A stretch of 64,000 nucleotides of DNA from Dallia pectoralis (taxonomy: Eukaryota; Chordata; Actinopteri; Esociformes; Umbridae), in assembly GCA_029465975.1 (NCBI GenBank), contig CM055728.1:26907660-26971659 (forward strand), given 5' to 3'. The position numbers were made by a program, and so were the translations under genes. A model generated the notes under the pieces. That model did not search any database, was not told the DNA's origin, and worked only from the letters and a program-made list of their open reading frames with translations. Below, piece by piece: positions 43,410-56,600 of this stretch (position 1 is its first letter; each line of letters starts with the position of its first letter).

Positions 43410-44619
43410 TTTAACTGTATGCAGCTTAAACTGCATTCATAAAATCCACATTTAACAGCATTCTCCATTCACGTCTGGGCAGCCTGGTTGTTTGAACAGA
43501 ACATGTCTGCCTGTGTTTATAGGAGAACCTCCTCTATTGGTGTGATGCTCGGCGAGACACGATAGAACGGATCGACCTGGAGAGCGGGTACAGCCGGGAG
43601 CTGGTGCTGGCCAGTAACAACATGGACATGTTTGCCGTCTCGGTCTTCCAGGACTACATCTACTGGAGTGACCGGTGAGACCACTGACTCACCACCCCAC
43701 TCACCCGTCTGTACCTCTCTGCTGTAATTGGTTGTTTTCTATTGTGTCTGTAACAAAGGATGCCTGTTGTGGAAGTGTCTGACCCATGTTGTGTTGTGTT
43801 GGACCAGGACTCATGCCAATGGGTCCATCAAAAGAGGGAACAAAGACAATGCCACTGACTATGTGTACCTGAGGACAGGCATCGGTGTGCAGCTGAAGGA
43901 CATCAAGGTCTTCAACAGGGACAGGCAACAAGGTTGGAGACGCCACTAAAATCTCTGTCTAACGACGAGTTGTCTGTTACTTCCTGGAGTGGTGTGTCGA
44001 AGACTGTCTAATGACGTGTTGTCTGATACTTCCTGGATTGGTGTGTCGGAGACTGTCTAATGACATGCTCATGTTCTTCCTCAGGCACCAACATCTGTAA
44101 GGAGAACAATGGCGGCTGTGAGCAGCTGTGTCTGTTCCAGGGCGGCACCAGTCGGACGTGCGCCTGTGCCCACGGAATGCTGGCGGAGGACGGCTGCGGT
44201 TGCCGTGATTACGACAGCTTCCTGCTCTACTCGGAGCGGACCATCCTGAAGAGCATCCATCTGCTGGATGAGACCAACCTCAACGCCCCAATCAAGCCCT
44301 TCGAGGACCCGGAGCACATGAAGAACGTCATCGCCCTGGCCTTTGACTACCGTGGAGGATCCAATCGGATCTTCTTCAGTGACATACACTTCGGGAACAT
44401 CCAGCAGATCAACGATGACGGAACCGACCTCAAGAAGGTGGTGGAGAGTGAGTATTACCTGGGACTATAGCTCGGTTTAGTGGTTCACCTGAGGCCAAAC
44501 GTTCTCGCTGAACTATTTGATCGAACGGTGCTATTTCTGCCCGACACACACACACACGTACACACACACACGTACACACACACACGTACACACACACACA
44601 CGTACACGCACACACACGT

Positions 44620-44657
<38 letters not shown>

Positions 44658-47600
44658 ACACGCACACACACGCACACACACGCACACACACACGTACACA
44701 CACACGTACACAGATGTAAACAAAAAATCCTTAGCCACGGGAATTTTGTTTATTGACATGAAATGATGTTCAATAAGTTGTGAGAGCGATCTTATTCAAA
44801 CCAGACCTGTTTTCCTAGTGGGTCCATATTGGTCCTCTAAGGGCACTATAGACAGCCTGTAGTGGTCGTGACATTACTGCTCCCCCACTACCCCGTTATA
44901 CATCAGGGGAAGGATGTCCACTCCACATTCTGCTCAGCAAAGATGCCAAACAAAATGCCAAAACACGTGGTGTTAATACAGCAAACAGTTTCAAAACAAT
45001 GTATTTCACCATTAAAGTCCACAGGATCTTCCATAATGTCCAGAGGATCAGTAGATCCTCAGAGATCGTTCCTTATGCACCCACAGATTGTCCGTAGTTT
45101 CCATAGTAACATTAGAACCCGGGTAGACGTGGGGGTGGGGTGTCCACCTGCGCCGGGTTAAAGGGCTGCACCATGTTCCCGCCCAACGCCCCCAACCTAC
45201 AGCCCTGTACACGCCTCCTGAACGCCTCCACACACTCCCTTAGCAACACCTCCAGATCTCCCCTGAACCGGTTGGACATGAACACGTACAGGACGGGGTT
45301 AAACACGGATGCAGAGGAAGCCATCAGCCTGATGAAGATGGCCACGTAGCGGTATGTGGGTGTGATTATGGAGGTGCGCCCTGTAGGGGGAAGAGAGGAG
45401 GGGGGGGAGCGAGGAGGAGACAGGAGGAGGAGAGATGGATGGAGGAAATAAATGGAGTGTTAGAGAGACGTTTACTCCACAGTGTGACACCCACTGAGCA
45501 GATATAATGACCGATCAACATCCAGGCACCTAACAGTGAGAACATGAGACTGTAGGAAGGCAGCCAGCACAGAGTGAAGACCAGAACCAGCAGGGCGGCG
45601 GTGTGGGTCACCTGTGGGGGGGGTCACAGAGGTCATTAGAACACCCCGATGCTCCGAGGCACCCGGAACAACAGTTATGCTGGCATGCGGGTCACTTTAC
45701 CTGGCTCTGGTAGCGGTCCAGCTGCGGGGCGTGTCCCAGACGCCTCATCCGGCGCAGGAAGCAGTAGATCCTGGCGTACATCCCGGCGATGACGCCCAGC
45801 GGCATGGCGAAGGCACACAGGAACAGCGTGGTGCCGTAGACCCGCTGACCCAGGTTGCCTAGGAAGGCGAAGCAGTATAGGGTGGAGGACATGCCGACCA
45901 CGCGGAAGGCGAACTGCGGCGCTGCCAGGGCCGTGGCGGGTATCCACAGGAGCGCCACCGCCAGCTTCAGGTGTCGGCGCATGAAGGCGTGGTAGGACCA
46001 GGTCGGGTGCACCACGGCGACGTACCGGGTCACGGCGAGTGCGGCCAGCGTGAAGACGGATGCGGCCGAACAGGCCACGCCCAGGAAGCTGACAGCCTGA
46101 GGCCACACCGGCGTTGGACATTATGATAATATAAATGATTAAAGCACAGAGTTATAAACGCAAAAGCAACATAGGACAATTAACCTGGGAGTTCCGTTAA
46201 CGTCACACGAAGCATGTGATGGACGGCAAACCGGGCCGGGTTCTAGGCTTACAGACCTTACAGAGGAAGCTGCCGAAGGGCCAGGAACCCAGAGCGATGG
46301 CAGTGGTGTGGAACGGCAGGCAGAACAGCAGCAGCAGGTCCGCAGCACCCAGAGCCAACAGCAGAACGTCAGTCCCGCGGAGAACCCGGCCACCTGGATC
46401 CAGAACCAAGAAATAACAATACGTTTACTACATTTCATTAGAGCCCCGCAGGTGTCCGGTCTAAACTGGTGTTCTGTGTCGGGTTCTCTTTAACACGTCC
46501 AGGAGTTCTAATGCTTACTGTGTCTTTATGAGTCTCTGGGTTTATTACATTTTAAAATGACAAAAGTGAGTTACCCTGAGTCCTCCGTCGGCGAATGAGG
46601 ATGGTGACGACCAGGAAGTGTCCCAGCATGCCCGTCACCAGGATGAGGCTGTCCAGGACGGGAACCATCACCCTCATCACCTTCACCCCATCAGTCTCAT
46701 TTCCCTGATCTTCGTCAGTGCTGTTACCAAGGCTTGCACCACCCATTCCAGTCCACAGAGCTCCCCCGCCCATGGCCGGATTTCCCTGGAGTACTTCACC
46801 GGTGTACTCGGTCACAAAACCCCATAAGGAATATTAATGTTTGCTAATCAATAGTTCTGTATTGTCTTCGATCCTCTGTGCTGATCCCGCTGTGTTAATC
46901 CTGATAGTTATTCTGACGGCGTGATGATGGCCAACAACACAGGCTCATAGTGTCAAGGATGCTTATTCTGCCAGCGGGAACCGATGTCTGTGAGCGCTGA
47001 TCTCTGTGAGCGTTGATCTCTGTGAGCGCTGATCTCTGTGAGCGCTGATCTCTGTGAGCGCTGATCTCTGTGAGCGCTGATCTCTGTGAGCGCCTATCTC
47101 TGTGAGCGCCTGTCTCTGTGAGCGCCTGTCTCTGTGAGCGCCTGTCTCTGTGAGCGCCTGTCTCTGTGAGCGCGTGTCTCTGTGAGCGCGTGTCTCTGTG
47201 AGCGCTTGTCTCTGTGAGCGCTGATCTCTGTGAGCGCTTGTCTCTGTGAGCGCCTGTCTCTGTGAGCGCCTGTCTCTGTGAGCGCCGATCTCTGTGAGCG
47301 CCGATCTCTGTGAGCGCCGGTCTCTGTGAGCGCCGGTCTCTGTGAGCGCCGGCCTCTGTGAGCGCTGATCTCTGTGAGCGCTGATCTCTGTGAGCGCTAG
47401 GATGCTTAATGTTTGGTTGCTGAGTCTGTATCAGGGTGATTGTCTTTTCACTATAACCAAGTTGAATTGGTTTCTGTTTGGCTATTGCTATAGGAGCTAT
47501 AGGGTTCGCATCTAGGTAGCTTCTTTAGGCGGTTTCGTACATCTGTTATGATTACTGGGCTGCTTTGTTCAGACTTGTTTCTTAGGTCAGAACACCATAT

Positions 47601-50600
47601 GGGGTGTAGTCCTTTTCAGAGTCCCAAAGCAAGTTTAAGTGTTCCAATGTGATACACAAATACTTTAGTTCATCTGTGAAATTCGGCAGCATCAGAATTC
47701 ACAGAATATTCAACCAGAGATAAAACTACATAAGCACACACGCACCTGAACTGGTTTAGACAACTGTTGTTCCATTCTTTTCCTTGCTGTTCTATTGATT
47801 GGAAACCAAACAACACTAACATACGATGGCTTTAGTTGTCAATGGCTGCGACCTCCGTTCCCATTTAAAACAGTCAATTCCACTTGACGTGGAGTGGCTC
47901 ACAGCTGTGTCCGTGTTATTGTCCGTCCCGGTAGATGAAGAGGAACGGGAGAGCGTGTGTGTCCACAGCGGTCGGTCAGAGTGATGGTGTCAGTACTGAG
48001 AATGTGCGGTTCTAGGTTCCCTCCTGTTTGCTTAGTGGCTGAGCCGAGGAGGCAGGAGGAGGACGGGGATAAAGAGGTGGTTTTATAAATCCCTGTAAAA
48101 CTTCCTAAACCGTTAGGTTACTGATTATCCGTTTGTTTGCTTGCTTACTCATTATCCAGGTGCATTATTTGTCATTGTCACGGGATGGGAAAATAGTCAC
48201 TGGACTGACGGCAGATTGATGGAAGTCGAGTTTTCTTCATGAGGTGTTTTGTGTCTTTTCGTCGGGCTCTTTAAGCCGTAGAGACTCTTAGTGACGCGTG
48301 TGTTTTGTTTACCTGCTGAGTCACAGAGGACCTTTAGTTCTGATTGGCTAGCTATGATGATGGTCGCCCCAGTGGTTCAGGACTGATTGGCCAGGTCTTT
48401 ACCCTCTCTTTAGGTGATCTGAGGGTGATTTACACCTCCTGTCTCTAATCATCTTAAACATCAGGGAGACGCATAAATACATATTGACTTTTGACTGTTG
48501 GCAAACATGTCCCTGCTTTTATTGTTTCTCAAATGACTGGCCATAAAGGTAGCCAGTGCTGTTACATCAGCAGATACCGTAGAAGAGAGAGAACAAGACG
48601 AACCCTGGATGAACCCTGGGGGAGCCTTTATGACTTTATGTCCGGATCACCTTCCCTTATCGCCACTTGAGTTGTAAAAGATTGAGAAAATGGAAACTGT
48701 AAATAATACAATGGGCCAAGAAGCCGGTAAACAGGTCGCTATGAATATAAAATGAATGTATTTTATTATCTCTTCTTTTTCCTTTGTAAAGCACATTAAA
48801 TTGCTTTCATGTATAAATTGTGCTTTATAAATACACTTGCTTGCTAAATGGAGAGGTGCTGTGTGTGAGTGAAAGTAGTTAGCCACAAAATGATTGGATC
48901 ATACAGTCTCTTCAAACACCAGCAAGAGCAGTGATAAAGTATGTTTTACTTTTCTTGTTTTTTTTCAATATCTCTATTATTTCCCTCTCACACTTACTGC
49001 ATTTCACCAGACAGCACATATACATGCATATCCTACTGCTATACTAATGGATGGATAATATACATGCATATCCTACTGCTATACTAATGGATGGATAATA
49101 TACATGCATATCCTACTGCTATACTAATGGATGGATAATATACATGCATATCCTACTGCTATACTAATGGATGGATAATATACATGCATATCCTACTGCT
49201 ATACTAATGGATGGATAATATACATGCATATCCTACTGCTATACTAATGGATGGATAATATACATGCATATCCTACTGCTATACTAATGGATGGATAATA
49301 TACATGCATATCCTACTGCTATACTAATGGATGGATAATATACATGCATATCCTACTGCTATACTAATGGATGGATAATATACATGCATATCCTACTGCT
49401 ATACTAATGGATGGATAATATACATGCATATCCTACTGCTATACTAATGGATGGATAATATACATGCATATCCTACTGCTATACTAATGGATGGATAATA
49501 TACATGCATATCCTACTGCTATACTAATGGATGGATAATATACATGCATATCCTACTGCTATACTAATGGATGGATAATATACAGGCATATCCTACTGCT
49601 ATACTAATGGATGGATAATATACATGCATATCCTACTGCTATACTAATGGATGGATAATATACATGCATATCCTACTGCTATACTAATGGATGGATATAT
49701 ACATGCATATCCTACTGCTACTAATGGATGGATAATATACATGCTATCCTGCTATACTAATGGATGGATAATATACAGGCATATCCTACTGCTATACTAA
49801 TGGATGGATAATATACATGCATATCCTACTGCTATACTAATGGATGGATAATATACATGCATATCCTACTGCTATACTAATGGATGGATAATATACATGC
49901 ATATCCTACTGCTATACTAATGGATGGATAATATACATGCATATCCTACTGCTATACTAATGGATGGATAATATACAGGCATATCCTACTGCTATACTAA
50001 TGGATGGATAATATACATGCATATCCTACTGCTATACTAATGGATGGATAATATACATGCATATCCTACTGCTATACTAATGGATGGATAATATACATGC
50101 ATATCCTACTGCTATACTAATGGATGGATAATATACATGCATATCCTACTGCTATACTAATGGATGGATAATATACATGCATATCCTACTGCTATACTAA
50201 TGGATGGATAATATACAGGCATATCCTACTGCTATACTAATGGATGGATAATATACATGCATATCCTACTGCTATACTAATGGATGGATAATATACATGC
50301 ATATCCTACTGCTATACTAATGGATGGATAATATACAGGCATATCCTACTGCTATACTAATGGATGGATAATATACATGCATATCCTACTGCTATACTAA
50401 TGGATGGATAATATACATGCATATCCTACTGCTATACTAATGGATGGATAATATACATGCATATCCTACTGCTATACTAATGGATGGATAATATACATGC
50501 ATATCCTACTGCTATACTAATGGATGGATAATATACATGCATATCCTACTGCTATACTAATGGATGGATAATATACATGCATATCCTACTGCTATACTAA

Positions 50601-53600
50601 TGGATGGATAATATACAGGCATATCCTACTGCTATACTAATGGATGGATAATATACATGCATATCCTACTGCTATACTAATGGATGGATAATATACAGGC
50701 ATATCCTACTGCTATACTAATGGATGGATAATATACATGCATATCCTACTGCTATACTAATGGATGGATAATATACATGCATATCCTACTGCTATACTAA
50801 TGGATGGATAATATACATGCATATCCTACTGCTATACCAATGGATGGATAATATACATGCATATCCTACTGCTACACTAATGGATGGATAATATACATGC
50901 ATATCCTACTGCTACACTAATGGATGGATAATATACAGGCATATCCTACTGCTATTCTAATGGATGGATAATATACAGGCATATCCTACTGCTATACTAA
51001 TGGATGGATAATATACATGCATATCCTACTGCTACACTAATGGATGGATAATATACATGCATATCCTACTGCTATACTAATGGATGGATAATATACATGC
51101 ATATCCTACTGCTATACCAATGGATGGATAATATACAGACATCATACTGCTAAACTAATGGATGGATAATATACAGGCATATCCTACTGCTATGCTAATG
51201 GATGGATAATATACAGGCATATCCTACTGCTATGCTAATGGATGGATAATATACAGGCATATCCTACTGCTACACTAATGGATGGATAATATACAGGCAT
51301 ATCCTACTGCTACACTAATGGATGGATAATATACAGGCATATCCTACTGCTATGCTAATGGATGGATAATATACAGGCATATATCCTACTGCTATACTAA
51401 TGGATGGATAATATACATGCATATCCTACTGCTATGCTAATGGATGGATAATATACAGGCATATCCTACTGATATTCTAACAGATAGCAGGTGAGTTGAA
51501 CATGTCTGCAGCGTATACCATCTCATAAAGATGACTTGTAATTTGAGTTATATATTCAGTCCCGAACGGGTTTCCTGTTTTATCTGGCAGTTGTTCGCTT
51601 TCGTTCCGCTGTTGTTGTTTTGACCTGTTTGTCCTCAACAGGCTACTTATCCATGTCGTAGTTGTGTGTGTGTGTGTTTGTCAGTGAACTACCAACCCCT
51701 GAGACTGTAGGGTTGACCATGTTATGAACCCTACACATCAGTATTGACCATGTTATGAACACTACACTGCAGTATTGACCATGTTATGAACCCTACACGG
51801 CAGTGATAACCACGTTATGAACCCTACACAACAGTGTTAACCACGTTATGAACCCTACATGGCAGTGTTAACCACGTTAATATGAACCCTACACAACAGT
51901 GTTAACCACGTTATGAACCCTACATGGCAGTATTGACCATGTTAATATGAACCCTACACAACAGTGTTAACCACGTTATGAACCCTACATGGCAGTATTG
52001 ACCATGTTAATATGAACCCTACACAACAGTGTTAACCATGTTATAAACCCTACACAACAGTATTGACCACGTTATGAACCCTACACAACAGTATTGACCA
52101 CGTTATGAACCCTACACAACAGTGTTAACCACGTTATGAACCCCACACGGCAGTGTTAACCACGTTATGAACCCTACACAACAGTGTTAACCACGTTATG
52201 AACCCTACACAACAGTGTTAACCACGTTATGAACCCTACACAACAGTGTTAACCACGTTATGAACCCTACACAACAGTGTTAACCACGTTATGAACCCTA
52301 CACAACAGTGTTAACCACGTTATGAACCCTACACAACAGTGTTAACCACGTTATGAACCCTACACAACAGTGTTAACCACGTTATGAACCCTACATGGCA
52401 GTGTTAACCACGTTATGAACCCTACACGGCAGTGTTAACCACGTTATGAACCCTACATGGCAGTGTTAACCACGTTATGAACCCTACATGGCAGTGTTAA
52501 CCACGTTATGAACCCTACATGGCAGTGTTAACCACGTTATGAACCCTACACGGCAGTGTTAACCACGTTATGAACCCTACATGGCAGTGTTAACCACGTT
52601 ATGAACCCTACATGGCAGTGTTAACCACGTTATGAACCCTACACAACAGTGTTAACCACGTTATGAACCCTACACGGCAGTGTTAACCATGTTATGAACC
52701 CTACATGGCAGTGTTAACCACGTTATGAACCCTACACGGCAGTGTTAACCATGTTATAAACCCTACACAACAGTGTTAACCACGTTATGAACCCTACACA
52801 ACAGTGTTAACCACGTTATGAACCCTACATGGCAGTGTTAACCACGTTATGAACCCTACACAACAGTGTTAACCATGTTATGAACCCTACACAACAGTGT
52901 TAACCATGTTATAAACCCTACACAACAGTGTTAACCACGTTATGAACCCTACACAACAGTGTTAACCACGTTATGAACCCTACACAACAGTGTTAACCAT
53001 GTTATGAACCCTACATGGCAGTGTTAACCACGTTATGAACCCTACACAACAGTGTTAACCATGTTATGAACCCTACATGGCAGTGTTAACCACGTTATGA
53101 ACCCTACACAACAGTGTTAACCACGTTATGAACCCTACACGGCAGTGTTAACCACGTTATGAACCCTACATGGCAGTGTTAACCACGTTATGAACCCTAC
53201 ATGGCAGTGTTAACCACGTTATGAACCCTACATGGCAGTGTTAACCACGTTATGAACCCTACACGGCAGTGTTAACCACGTTATGAACCCTACATGGCAG
53301 TGTTAACCACGTTATGAACCCTACACAACAGTGTTAACCACGTTATGAACCCTACATGGCAGTGTTAACCACGTTATGAACCCTACACAACAGTGTTAAC
53401 CACGTTATGAACCCTACACGGCAGTGTTAACCATGTTATGAACCCTACATGGCAGTGTTAACCACGTTATGAACCCTACACAACAGTGTTAACCACGTTA
53501 TGAACCCTACATGGCAGTATTGACCATGTTAATATGAACCCTACACAACAGTGTTAACCACGTTATGAACCCTACACAACAGTGTTAACCATGTTATAAA

Positions 53601-56600
53601 CCCTACACAACAGTGTTAACCACGTTATGAACCCTACACAACAGTGTTAACCACGTTATGAACCCTACACAACAGTGTTAACCATGTTATAAACCCTACA
53701 CAACAGTGTTAACCACGTTATGAACCCTACATGGCAGTGTTAACCATGTTATAAACCCTACACAACAGTGTTAACCACGTTATGAACCCTACACGGCAGT
53801 GTTAACCATGTTATAAACCCTACACAACAGTGTTAACCACGTTATGAACCCTACACAACAGTGTTAACCACGTTATGAACCCTACATGGCAGTGTTAACC
53901 ACGTTATGAACCCTACACAACAGTGTTAACCATGTTATGAACCCTACACAACAGTGTTAACCATGTTATAAACCCTACACAACAGTGTTAACCACGTTAT
54001 AAACCCTACACAACAGTGTTAACCACGTTATGAACCCTACACAACAGTGTTAACCACGTTATGAACCCTACACAACAGTGTTAACCATGTTATGAACCCT
54101 ACATGGCAGTGTTAACCACGTTATGAACCCTACACGGCAGTGTTAACCATGTTATAAACCCTACACAACAGTGTTAACCACGTTATGAACCCTACACAAC
54201 AGTGTTAACCACGTTATGAACCCTACACAACAGTGTTAACCACGTTATGAACCCTACATGGCAGTATTGACCATGTTAATATGAACCCTACACAACAGTG
54301 TTAACCACGTTATGAACCCTACATGGCAGTGTTAACCACGTTATGAACCCTACACAACAGTGTTAACCACGTTATGAACCCTACACAACAGTGGTAACCA
54401 CGTTATGAACCCTACACGGCAGTGTTAACCATGTTATAAACCCTACACAACAGTGTTAACCACGTTATGAACCCTACACAACAGTGTTAACCACGTTATG
54501 AACCCTACATGGCAGTGTTAACCACGTTATGAACCCTACACAACAGTGTTAACCATGTTATGAACCCTACACAACAGTGTTAACCATGTTATAAACCCTA
54601 CACAACAGTGTTAACCACGTTATAAACCCTACACAACAGTGTTAACCACGTTATGAACCCTACACAACAGTGTTAACCACGTTATGAACCCTACACAACA
54701 GTGTTAACCATGTTATGAACCCTACATGGCAGTGTTAACCACGTTATGAACCCTACACAACAGTGTTAACCACGTTATGAACCCTACATGGCAGTATTGA
54801 CCATGTTAATATGAACCCTACACAACAGTGTTAACCACGTTATGAACCCTACACAACAGTGTTAACCACGTTATGAACCCTACACAACAGTGTTAACCAT
54901 GTTATGAACCCTACATGGCAGTGTTAACCACGTTATGAACCCTACACAACAGTGTTAACCACGTTATGAACCCTACATGGCAGTATTGACCATGTTAATA
55001 TGAACCCTACACAACAGTGTTAACCATGTTATGAACCCCACACGGCAGTGTTAACCACGTTATGAACCCTACACAACAGTGTTAACCACGTTATAAACCC
55101 TACACAACAGTGTTAACCACGTTATGAACCCTACACAACAGTGTTAACCACGTTATGAACCCTACACAACAGTGTTAACCATGTTATGAACCCTACATGG
55201 CAGTGTTAACCACGTTATGAACCCTACACAACAGTGTTAACCACGTTATGAACCCTACATGGCAGTATTGACCATGTTAATATGAACCCTACACAACAGT
55301 GTTAACCACGTTATGAACCCTACACAACAGTGTTAACCACGTTATGAACCCTACACAACAGTGTTAACCATGTTATGAACCCTACATGGCAGTGTTAACC
55401 ACGTTATGAACCCTACACAACAGTGTTAACCACGTTATGAACCCTACATGGCAGTATTGACCATGTTAATATGAACCCTACACAACAGTGTTAACCACGT
55501 TATGAACCCTACACAACAGTGTTAACCATGTTATAAACCCTACACAACAGTGTTAACCATGTTAATATGAACCCTACACAACAGTGTTAACCACGTTATG
55601 AACCCTACACAACAGTGTTAACCACGTTATGAACCCTACACAACAGTGTTAACCATGTTAATATGAACCCTACATGGCAGTGTTAACCACGTTATGAACC
55701 CTACACAACAGTGTTAACCACGTTATGAACCCTACACAACAGTGTTAACCACGTTATGAACCCTACACAACAGTGTTAACCACGTTATGAACCCTACACA
55801 ACAGTGTTAACCACGTTATGAACCCTACACAACAGTGTTAACCACGTTATGAACCCTACATGGCAGTGTTAACCACGTTATGAACCCTACATGGCAGTGT
55901 TAACCACGTTATGAACCCTACACAACAGTGTTAACCACGTTATGAACCCTACATGGCAGTGTTAACCACGTTATGAACCCTACACAACAGTGTTAACCAC
56001 GTTATGATCCCTACACAACAGTGTTAACCACGTTATGAACCCTACACAACAGTGTTAACCACGTTATGAACCCTACACAACAGTGTTAACCACGTTATGA
56101 ACCCTACATGGCAGTGTTAACCACGTTATGAACCCTACACAACAGTGTTAACCACGTTATGAACCCTACACAACAGTGTTAACCACGTTATGAACCCTAC
56201 ATGGCAGTGTTAACCACGTTATGAACCCTACACAACAGTGTTAACCACGTTATAAACCCTACACAACAGTGTTAACCACGTTATGAACCCTACACAACAG
56301 TGTTAACCACGTTATGAACCCTACACAACAGTGTTAACCACGTTATGAACCCTACACAACAGTGTTAACCACGTTATGAACCCTACACAACAGTGTTAAC
56401 CACGTTATGAACCCTACACAACAGTGTTAACCAAATGGCACTTTCATGGTCTCTTTTTTTCCTCTCCTCCCTTTTGCCCATCTCCCCCCCTCAGATGTGG
56501 GCTCTGTTGAGGGCTTGGCGTACCATCGTGGCTGGGACACCCTCTACTGGACAAGCTACACCACGTCCACCATCACCAGACACACGGTTGACCAGAGCCG

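Noticed and set aside
46774..46815. Longer GPCR start at a GTG codon (387 residues)
   Set aside because: Not an ATG; the ATG at 46773 has an ideal Kozak context, and a TAA closes the frame shortly upstream.
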